Shown in pieces: positions 57,680 through 64,000 of a stretch of 64,000 nucleotides of DNA. The DNA comes from Spirochaetota bacterium (GTDB taxonomy: Bacteria; Spirochaetota; Spirochaetia; Treponematales; UBA12059). A model generated the notes under the pieces. That model did no database searches and was not told the origin of the DNA. It worked only from the letters and a program-made list of their open reading frames with translations. The first letter of the stretch is position 1. Each line of letters begins with the position of its first letter. The stretch covers positions 62,001-126,000 of the forward strand of contig JAKLDN010000009.1 of the NCBI GenBank assembly GCA_022703505.1, given 5' to 3'. The position numbers and the translations under genes are program-made.

Positions 57680-58641
57680 GGCCGCGAGCCGGCGGACAGC
57701 TCCCCGGGAGTCATCAGCAGGTCCCGAAGAATCCGGGCGTCCAGGATCAGGTACTGCCCCGAGCCGGTCAGGGCCGCTGTATACCCGCCCTCCGGATCCG
57801 GAGTCCCGGAGATCCGAAGGCTGCGGAGGGATCCGCCGCCCAATTCCAGGTCAACCCGCAGGCCTTCCCGGTCTTCGGGCATCCGGAGGCTGAAATCCTC
57901 CGCCTCCGCCCCCATCCAGGACCGGACGAGGCGTCCGGCCGCGGCGGTATCCAGGTCCGGAATCTGGGGGCTCGTCCAGGCTCCGGACAGGCCGCGCTCC
58001 AGGACATAATCCGCCCGGCGAACGGTCCCGTCCGGGAATCTTACGGAGCCGGATACCCGGAGGCGCTGGACGTCCTCCCGGGGAACCGGCTCGCCAAAAA
58101 CCCGAAGGTCCAGCCAGGCCATCCGTCCCGCCGGAAGCCGGGAGGCTGTCGCGGCCGGGGCCGCGTAAGCCCGAGTCTCCCCGCTCTTCCGCAGGAAGAC
58201 CCTCGACCCGTCCGGGGCGTACCTTCCCACGCGGAAATCCGCCGCTGACGCTCCGTCCCGAAGGAGAAGCCGAATCCGCCGGGAGGATCCCTCGTCCAGC
58301 CCGAGCTCGTCCCAGGAGGCTTCCCTCCGGGACACTTCGACCAGGGAACGAACGGAATGTAGGGTCTCCAGGTAGGCCTCGATCCTCTCGGTCCGGGCCG
58401 GAAGGGGAAGGCCGTCCTCCTCCAGGGTCCAGGCGGCGCCGAACCGCCGGAAGACGAGGGAACCGTCGGGCCCGGATACCTCCACGGCATGGATCTCCGC
58501 GGGATCCGGGACCAGGAGCCGAATCCGGGAAGCCCGGGCGTTCCGGGCCCCCGGCGAAAACGCGACACCCGCGGCGACCAGGAGGGCCAGGAACCCGGCG
58601 ACCGCGGACAGGACCGCCGCCTTCCTCCGGAAAGCCGTCAT
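57676..58641 (-). CDS. DUF4340-domain protein of the Gld-type ABC cluster
   Basis: A 321-aa protein with an N-terminal transmembrane helix (AAVLSAVAGFLALLVAAGVAF) and an extracytoplasmic, beta-rich domain of the DUF4340 type: IHAVEVSGPDGSLVFRRFGAAWTLEEDGLPLPARTERIEAYL and FRVGRYAPDGSRVFLRKSGETRAYAAP. Such proteins accompany GldAFG-like transporters. It overlaps the GldG-like gene by 4 nt and is last in the operon. Its TAG stop lies in the CTAG that borders the mobile element. Confidence 0.8.
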   Translation of the reverse strand: MTAFRRKAAVLSAVAGFLALLVAAGVAFSPGARNARASRIRLLVPDPAEIHAVEVSGPDGSLVFRRFGAAWTLEEDGLPLPARTERIEAYLETLHSVRSLVEVSRREASWDELGLDEGSSRRIRLLLRDGASAADFRVGRYAPDGSRVFLRKSGETRAYAAPAATASRLPAGRMAWLDLRVFGEPVPREDVQRLRVSGSVRFPDGTVRRADYVLERGLSGAWTSPQIPDLDTAAAGRLVRSWMGAEAEDFSLRMPEDREGLRVDLELGGGSLRSLRISGTPDPEGGYTAALTGSGQYLILDARILRDLLMTPGELSAGSRP

Positions 58642-60272
58642 GCCGCTCTCCCCTCCCGCTCCCGCCGGGTCCGGCGGGAAGCCCTCAGGAAGGCCGCGAG
58701 TCCCACCAGGGCGGGGACCACGAGGATGTTGACCGCGTAGGCCGCTCCGACGGCCCGCCTTCGGACCTCTTCCTCCTCGGGCAGGCGGAGCCGCCGGGGG
58801 CCCCGGGCCGCGGACGGCAGGGGAAGGTCGTCCCCCGCGGAAAGCCAGTCCGCCGCCGAAACCGCGAACAGGATATTGGACTCGCTGCCGCTCATCCCCG
58901 CGAGGTCCGTGAGGAAATCCGAGGAACCCGCCACCACCAGGCGGCCCGGGCGCCCTGCGTTCGGGGAAGTCGGGGCGGGTGCCGGAGCGAGCCGCCCGTC
59001 CGGGCCGGGCCGCCCGGCCAAGCCGGGCACGGCATCCCCGTACAGCCGTGGGAAGGTGCCGGACAGGGCCGCGGCCAGTACATACTGTCCCCGGGTGGCG
59101 TCCTCCTCCTCCCGATAGAGGGATTCCTCCCCGGGGGCCGCGGCGAAGGCTCGGGTCTGTTTCCAGGCACGGGTCGAGGACTTCACCAGGGCTTCGCTGG
59201 AAAGGCCCGGACGGTCCGAGAGCTCCAGGGGGCTGGGCCAGTATAGGTCGAGGCCGGAGAACCCGGCGGCCGCGGGATGCGAGACGGTCACATTCTCCCG
59301 CTCCACGGCCACCCAGTGGGGGTACCGCAGGTATCGGTAGGTGGTTTCCCCGCCGGAGCCCTGGACCTGGAAGGGCACGGAGAGGCTGGAAGCGTCGAGG
59401 ACCAGCTCGCGCCGGACCCGGACGCCGTAGGCCGCCAGGAGATCCAGGACGGGATCGGCCCCCAGGGCCCGGGCTTCCAGGTTCCGGTCGGGATCCACGC
59501 GGACCCCCCGGACGGCGGCGAGGACCCGGCCGCCTCCGGCGAGGTAGCGGTCGATGGAGTACGCGTCCCGCTCGTCCAGGGCGGCGTTTCCCAGCACGAG
59601 GAGGACGGAGACGTCCGGTTCCACCTCCGAGCCGGGGGGCGAAAGGCGGACCTCGTAGCCCGCCCGGGCGAGGGCCGCCCGCAGGAGACGGAAGTCCTCC
59701 TCGGGATCCCGGTTCCCGTCCCCCTCCCGGAGGGCGGCCACGGGAACGGTCCCGCCCACGAGTCCCAGGACGGCCTTGACGACCTCGTACTCCAGGCGTT
59801 CGGGCCCCAGGACGGAGGGCAGGACGCGGATGTCGTCCAGGTATTCCGCCACGACTCCCGCGTAGACCGTCGCGATCCGGGCCTCCCCCCCGCCCTCCAC
59901 CTGGAGCTGCCGGGGAAGGATTCCCAGGGACTCCAGCCTCCCGGGATCCTCGGAGGCGTCCCGGACGGATACCCGGATACGGCCTTGGCTCACGGATTCC
60001 ATCTCCGAAAGAAGATCCTGGGCCATCCGGATCCCCGGGTGCAGGTCCGCCAGGGCCGCGGACCGGTAGTAGGTGAGGTTCACGGTGTCCGGGATCCGGG
60101 CGGCCAGGGAACGGGACGCCGGCGAGAGGGTGAAGGCCCTATCCTCGGTCAGGTCGATCCGGATCCGGTACAGGCTCCCCGCCGCGGCCCCGAGGGCGAG
60201 CACCAGGAGAGTAAGGCCCTTCAGGATCCCTTCCTCCCGCAGCCTCCGGGCCGCGGTATCGGAGGTCTTCAT
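58638..60272 (-). CDS. GldG-like ABC-associated membrane protein
   Basis: A 544-aa protein. An N-terminal helix (LKGLTLLVLALGAAAGSLYRI), the RIDLTEDRAFTLSPASRSLAARI phrase and TVNLTYYRSAALADLHPG are typical of the GldG/DUF7088 family, followed by a large extracytoplasmic domain with a Rossmann-like part (PDVSVLLVLGNAALDERDAYSIDRYLAGGGRVL) and a C-terminal transmembrane helix. In Bacteroidetes GldG acts with GldA/GldF in gliding; in other phyla the system is an ABC transporter of unknown cargo. It overlaps both neighbours by 4 nt. Confidence 0.85.
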   Translation of the reverse strand: MKTSDTAARRLREEGILKGLTLLVLALGAAAGSLYRIRIDLTEDRAFTLSPASRSLAARIPDTVNLTYYRSAALADLHPGIRMAQDLLSEMESVSQGRIRVSVRDASEDPGRLESLGILPRQLQVEGGGEARIATVYAGVVAEYLDDIRVLPSVLGPERLEYEVVKAVLGLVGGTVPVAALREGDGNRDPEEDFRLLRAALARAGYEVRLSPPGSEVEPDVSVLLVLGNAALDERDAYSIDRYLAGGGRVLAAVRGVRVDPDRNLEARALGADPVLDLLAAYGVRVRRELVLDASSLSVPFQVQGSGGETTYRYLRYPHWVAVERENVTVSHPAAAGFSGLDLYWPSPLELSDRPGLSSEALVKSSTRAWKQTRAFAAAPGEESLYREEEDATRGQYVLAAALSGTFPRLYGDAVPGLAGRPGPDGRLAPAPAPTSPNAGRPGRLVVAGSSDFLTDLAGMSGSESNILFAVSAADWLSAGDDLPLPSAARGPRRLRLPEEEEVRRRAVGAAYAVNILVVPALVGLAAFLRASRRTRREREGRAA

Positions 60273-60991
60273 CGCCAGGCCTCCCGGACCAGGGCCTTGG
60301 CCGACAGGTAGAGCGCCCCGGAGGTCAGGATCCCGAAGTAGACGAGGTCCTTACTGTCCAGGACCCCCCGGACGAAGGACTCGAAGTGGGAGGCCGGGGA
60401 GATCCAGACGAGGACCCGGGCAAGGAAGCCCGGCAGGGTCAGGAAGGCGGGCACCCGGTGGACCGCGGACAGGGCTAAAAGCAGGGCAGAGGTGGCCAGG
60501 TAGGCCCCTGCGGGACTCCGGGACCGGGAGGAAACGTACTGCCCCAGGGCGGCGCAGGCGGACGCCAGGGCCAGGGCTCCCAGGTATTCCGTGACCAGGA
60601 CACCCGCATCGAAATCCCCGTACCGGGAAAGCGTGAGGGGCACCGAGAGGCTCAAGCCCAGGACGGCTCCGACCACCGCCATCACCGCCAGGTGCTTGCC
60701 GACCACTAGGTCCCCGGGGCGGAGCGGCAGGGTGACCAGGATCTCGTACGTCCCCGTCCTGCGCTCCTCGGCCCAGGACCGCAGGGTCAGGGCGGGAAGG
60801 AGTACCGCGAAGAGCGCCGGCATGACCTCGAAGTAGGGCCGGAGGGAAGCCTCCCCGCGGACGAAGAACCCCCGGACCAGGAAAAGCCAGGCCGCGGACA
60901 CGGCCAGGAAGAAGGCCGCGAAGATGTAGGCCGGGGCGGTGTTCCGGAAGGAGCGAAGCTCCCGGCGGAAGACGGCCAGGACGGGGCTCAT
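60269..60991 (-). CDS. ABC-2 type permease (GldF-like)
   Basis: A 240-aa permease with six hydrophobic helices. It has the ABC-2 phrases FRRELRSFRNTAPAYIFAAFFLAVSAAWLF at the N-terminus, LRSWAEERRTGTYEILVTLPLRPGDLVVGKHLA in the loop before helix three, and SPASHFESFVRGVLDSKDLVYFG near the end, typical of the GldF/NosY group. It is second in the ABC operon, overlapping the ATPase gene by 4 nt. Confidence 0.88.
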   Translation of the reverse strand: MSPVLAVFRRELRSFRNTAPAYIFAAFFLAVSAAWLFLVRGFFVRGEASLRPYFEVMPALFAVLLPALTLRSWAEERRTGTYEILVTLPLRPGDLVVGKHLAVMAVVGAVLGLSLSVPLTLSRYGDFDAGVLVTEYLGALALASACAALGQYVSSRSRSPAGAYLATSALLLALSAVHRVPAFLTLPGFLARVLVWISPASHFESFVRGVLDSKDLVYFGILTSGALYLSAKALVREAWR

Positions 60992-61935
60992 TCCCCCTCC
61001 TCCCCGGTCAGCCGGGCGAAGGCCTCTTCCATGGAGAGCCGCTCCTTTTTCAACTCAAGGAGCTTGAACCCCTCCGAGGCGGCCCAGTCCGAAACCGATT
61101 CCGCCGGGTCCGCGGCCCCGGCCGGGAAACCGAGCCGCACCCGCCAGGCGCCGACCCCCTCCGGACTCGGCGGCCCCTCGAGGCCCGCCCCTGCGAGGCG
61201 GGCCAGGGCGGCCTCCACCTCCGGGGCGCCGGGAGCCTTGATAACCGCCTCCAGGCGATCCCGGCTCGCCAAGCCCTCGGAGATCTCCCGGGGACTCCCC
61301 TTCCCGGCCAGGGCCCCCCGGAACAGGACCAGGATCTCCGAGCAGAGGGCCTCCGCCTCCCCCAGGATATGGGTGGATAGCAGGACGGTCCGGTCCCGGC
61401 CGAGGTCCCGGATGAGCTGGCGGGTCTGTCGGATCTGGTTGGGGTCGAGTCCCGCGGTCGGTTCGTCCAGGACGAGGACGGGCGGATCCCCCAGCAGTGC
61501 CAGGGCGAGCCCCACGCGCTGTCTCCAGCCCTTGGACAGGCGTTCCGCCGGGATGGCCCGGGCCTCCGCGGCCCCGGCGCGCTCCGCGGCCTCCCGGATC
61601 GCCCGGGCCTTGGCCGGCCCGCGCAGTCCCCGGGCTTCGGCCGCGAAAGCCAGGTGCTCCTCCGCCGTCAATTCCGGATAGAGGGGGGCGTTTTCCGGAA
61701 GGTATCCGACACGCCGCTTGAGTTCCCGGGAATCCTCGGCGGCGTCGATCCCCGCGACCCGGGCCGTGCCCGAGGTGGGACCGTGGTAGCCGGCGAGGAT
61801 GCGGAGGATCGTGGTCTTCCCGGCCCCGTTGGGCCCCAGGATGCCGACCACCCCGCCCGGTCCCGCGTCGAAGGAGACGCCCCGGACCGCCTCGAACTCG
61901 CCGTAGCTTTTCCGCAGGTCCCGAACCTCGATCAT
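60988..61935 (-). CDS. ABC transporter ATPase (GldA-like)
   Basis: A 315-aa ATPase. Walker A GPNGAGKTT (about residues 35-43), signature LSKGWRQRVGLALAL (LSKGW instead of LSGGQ, usual for this subgroup), Walker B VLVLDEPTAGLDPNQ and switch STHILGE. The C-terminal 90 residues after the cassette are the regulatory extension of the GldA/NosF type. First gene of a four-gene operon with GldF-, GldG- and DUF4340-type proteins; it lies 9 nt after rnz. Confidence 0.9.
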   Translation of the reverse strand: MIEVRDLRKSYGEFEAVRGVSFDAGPGGVVGILGPNGAGKTTILRILAGYHGPTSGTARVAGIDAAEDSRELKRRVGYLPENAPLYPELTAEEHLAFAAEARGLRGPAKARAIREAAERAGAAEARAIPAERLSKGWRQRVGLALALLGDPPVLVLDEPTAGLDPNQIRQTRQLIRDLGRDRTVLLSTHILGEAEALCSEILVLFRGALAGKGSPREISEGLASRDRLEAVIKAPGAPEVEAALARLAGAGLEGPPSPEGVGAWRVRLGFPAGAADPAESVSDWAASEGFKLLELKKERLSMEEAFARLTGEEGE

Positions 61936-61944
61936 CCGGCGCCC

Positions 61945-62874
61945 CTAGTCCAGGTACTCGATGGGGATGCACATCCGGTCCCGGGACAGGACGGTATCCG
62001 GGAAGATCTCCCGGGCTTCTTCCAGGAGCCGCTTGAGGTTCTGTTCGGTGTAGCGGGGGCTGTAGTGGATCAGGGCGAGCTTCTTGACCCCCCCCGCGTC
62101 CAGGGCGATCCGGGCCGCCTGCTCGGCGGTCATGTGCCGCTTTTCCTGGGCGCTGGCCAGGAGTTCCCGCTCGAACATCCCCTCGCAGACCAGGAGGTCC
62201 GAGCCGGACACGTTGGGGGCTATCTCCGGGAAATACAGGGTATCCGTGACATAGCCGAATTTCCGGCCCGACCGGGGCGCTCCCATCACCTCTTCCGGCC
62301 GGACTACCCTTCCGTCCGGAAGGTCCACGGGGCTGCCCCCCTGGAGCACGGACCACAGGGGGCCCCGGGGCACGCCGGAGGCTTCCGCCTTTTCCGGAAA
62401 GAAGGCCCCCGGCCGCGGATCCTCCTCCAGGACGTAGCCTACGCAGGGCTTGGTGTGCCGGAGGGGAAAGGCCCGGATCCGGAAGCCCTCCCCCTCGTGG
62501 CAGAGGCAGGGGGCTTCGATCTCCCGGACCACGATCTCGTAGTTGATGTACATGTCCAGAACCCTGCGGCTGGACTCCACGTATTCCGCGATCCGTGGAG
62601 GGCCGTAGATGTACAAAGGTTCGTTCCGGTCCACCTGGCTGGAGAGCATGAGGATGCCCGGCAGGCCCGTGACATGGTCCGCGTGGGTATGGGATATGAA
62701 GATCGCGTTGATCTTCTTCCACCGGAGGTTCAGGCGGCGCAGGGAGACCTGGGTTCCCTCCCCCGCGTCGAAGAGGAAGAGGTCGCCCTCCCGGCGCAAC
62801 AGGACGCTGGTCAGATGCCGATGGGGCAGGGGCATCATGCCCCCGGTACCCAGGATGAAGGCTTCCAGATTCAT
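61945..62874 (-). CDS. rnz: Ribonuclease Z
   Basis: A 309-aa metallo-beta-lactamase-fold endonuclease that trims tRNA 3' ends. It has the FDAGEGTQVSLRR segment, the zinc motif SHTHADHVTGLPG (about residues 61-73), GYVTDTLYFPE and later His in LIHYSPRY. Length matches bacterial RNase Z (about 305-310). TTGCCT-N17-TATAGT lies directly upstream and ATG 62874 is only 9 nt after the -10, so the transcript may be leaderless. No ribosome binding site is visible. Confidence 0.92.
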   Translation of the reverse strand: MNLEAFILGTGGMMPLPHRHLTSVLLRREGDLFLFDAGEGTQVSLRRLNLRWKKINAIFISHTHADHVTGLPGILMLSSQVDRNEPLYIYGPPRIAEYVESSRRVLDMYINYEIVVREIEAPCLCHEGEGFRIRAFPLRHTKPCVGYVLEEDPRPGAFFPEKAEASGVPRGPLWSVLQGGSPVDLPDGRVVRPEEVMGAPRSGRKFGYVTDTLYFPEIAPNVSGSDLLVCEGMFERELLASAQEKRHMTAEQAARIALDAGGVKKLALIHYSPRYTEQNLKRLLEEAREIFPDTVLSRDRMCIPIEYLD

Positions 62875-62962
62875 GGAGGGCTTACTATACCGACAAGTCC
62901 GTCCCTAGGCAAGGACGGCCGAGCTTGTGCGGGCGACCCTTTTCATGCCACAATCGGCAGAT

Positions 62963-64000
62963 ATGGTTGAATTTCAGAGTCTCGGAATCCGGGAAGACCT
63001 GGCCCGGGCCCTAGCGTCCTTCGGCTTCGAGGGTCCCACGGAGATCCAGCGAAGGACCGTGCCCGCCCTCCTGGACCGGTCGGACGCCTTCGTCAGCTCC
63101 TCCACCGGCACGGGCAAGACCTTCGGATACCTGGTCCCCCTGCTGCAGCTGGCCCCCGGGGAGACCCGGAAGCCCTTCGCCCTGGTCGTGGCCCCGACCC
63201 ACGAGCTGGCGGTTCAGGTGGAGAAGGAGCTGGACCGCCTGGCCGCCGCCGCGGGGATCCGGGCGGACACGGTCCTCCTCATCGGGTCCGCCCAGGCTCG
63301 CAGGCAGGCGGAGCGGCTCCGGAAAGGCGGTTCCTTCGTCATCGGCACCCCCGGCCGCGTACGGGACCTCCTTGCGGCCCGGGAACTCGACCTCTCGGAG
63401 CTCTCCTTCCTGGTCCTGGACGAGGCGGACCGCCTCTTCGAGAAGGAGGCCCTGGCGGAGACCGCGGACATCCTGGATGCCCTGCCCGAGGCCTGCTGCC
63501 GCGTCCTGGTGTCCGCCACCCTCCCGGACCGGGTGCGGGACAAGGCCGCCCCGTGGTTCCGCGCTCCCGAGGCCCTGGTCCTGGACAACTCGGAGGTCCT
63601 ACGGGAGAACATCGACCACTGGGTTTTCCACTCCTCGTCCCGAAGGAAGATCGACTTCCTCCGACGCTTCGAGTCCGCGGTGCGTCCGAAGCGCTGTCTG
63701 GTCTTCGCCTCCTCCAACGCCCAGATCTTCAACATCCTGCGAAAGCTGGAGTACCTGGAATTCCCGACCGCGGAGCTCCGGGCCCAGGGGGACAAGGAGT
63801 GGAGGAAGCAGGCCCTGGACGACTTCCGGGAGGGCCGCGTCCGATACCTGGTGACCAGCGACCTGGGAGCCCGGGGCATGGACGTGAAAGGCATCGACTA
63901 CGTGCTCTGCATGGACCTCCCGGAGGAGCCCACGGTCTACATGCACCGCGCGGGCAGGACCGGGCGCGCCGGGGAGCGGGGGGTCTCCGTCCTGGTGGCC
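62963..64000 (+). CDS. DEAD-box RNA helicase, 5' part
   Basis: The frame is open for 346 codons to the right window edge, so the C-terminus is missing. Visible motifs: Q motif FGFEGPTEIQ, Walker A SSTGTGKT, PTHELAVQ, GTPGR, VLDEADRLFE (DEAD), SATLP, SDLGARGMDVKG and HRAGRTGRAGERG. It differs from the helicase at 846-2669 in sequence and lacks any visible N-terminal extension; a C-terminal domain outside the window cannot be judged. No clear ribosome binding site precedes ATG 62963. It is divergent from rnz. Confidence 0.93.
   Translation, partial: MVEFQSLGIREDLARALASFGFEGPTEIQRRTVPALLDRSDAFVSSSTGTGKTFGYLVPLLQLAPGETRKPFALVVAPTHELAVQVEKELDRLAAAAGIRADTVLLIGSAQARRQAERLRKGGSFVIGTPGRVRDLLAARELDLSELSFLVLDEADRLFEKEALAETADILDALPEACCRVLVSATLPDRVRDKAAPWFRAPEALVLDNSEVLRENIDHWVFHSSSRRKIDFLRRFESAVRPKRCLVFASSNAQIFNILRKLEYLEFPTAELRAQGDKEWRKQALDDFREGRVRYLVTSDLGARGMDVKGIDYVLCMDLPEEPTVYMHRAGRTGRAGERGVSVLVA

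Overview
The window is a high-GC (about two thirds G+C), densely packed bacterial chromosome segment. Gene content points to a Gram-negative-type spirochaete. The evidence is two adjacent DUF115/MAF-type proteins, a very acidic protein of spirochaete type, a BMP/Rfu-type transporter (lipoprotein, fused ATPase, two permeases), a TM2 protein, FecR- and DUF4340-type proteins, many lipoproteins and Tat export. This assignment is inference from gene families; no rRNA or other marker was available. I saw no tRNA, rRNA, CRISPR array or intact insertion sequence.

Region 1-14.5 kb is the most striking part. After a PilZ fragment, a ferritin-like gene and a DEAD-box helicase comes a tungsten/molybdopterin island made of two convergent operons. 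The plus operon (3117-8715) has a TTGACA-N17-TATTCT promoter, a Moco-type riboswitch, a 30-codon leader ORF, tupA-tupB-tupC (tungstate uptake), moeA, a short moaA, moaC, a MOSC protein and mogA. The minus operon (14124-8766) has its own promoter and a second riboswitch with the same sequence blocks. It then carries a Tat-signal ferredoxin (ydhY-like), an aldehyde:ferredoxin-oxidoreductase-family enzyme (ydhV-like), a ydhW-like gene, fdhD, tatA and tatC. Metal uptake, cofactor synthesis, a likely tungstopterin enzyme, a candidate sulfurtransferase and an export system therefore sit together, with the same class of RNA switch in front of each half.

14.5-28.8 kb: a class A penicillin-binding protein, a small ParB-domain protein and a DivIC/FtsB-like protein. 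A promoter-led operon (18185-24384) follows with the acidic 684-aa protein, a gene whose frame is restored only by a -1 shift at an A10 tract (A AAA AAC, then TAA), and two DUF115/MAF proteins. Then come a HEAAH-motif lipoprotein with a nucleotidyltransferase-like partner, a beta-barrel protein and a lipoprotein.

28.8-43.3 kb is mostly housekeeping: RarA with a long C-terminal extension, FolC, a minus operon (YdbC/PC4, Nudix, SH3-like lipoprotein, DUF445), a TM2 protein, AsnS, a D-Ala-D-Ala carboxypeptidase, a REC-PAS-PAS-PAS protein, and an iscR-iscS-iscU/bfd-mutY operon behind a strong promoter with a palindromic operator.

43.3-64 kb: the BMP/Rfu-type ABC transporter operon, a MerR regulator with an FGGY kinase, an AEC transporter, a FecR protein, an unknown gene-murD-ACT cluster, a MEMO-like protein, a membrane protein with a degenerate GGDEF-like domain, a 140-bp MITE-like element flanked by CTAG, a Gld-type ABC operon, RNase Z, and a second DEAD-box helicase cut by the window end. 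Several genes in this part have a -10 box 6-11 nt before the ATG and no ribosome binding site, which suggests leaderless transcripts.
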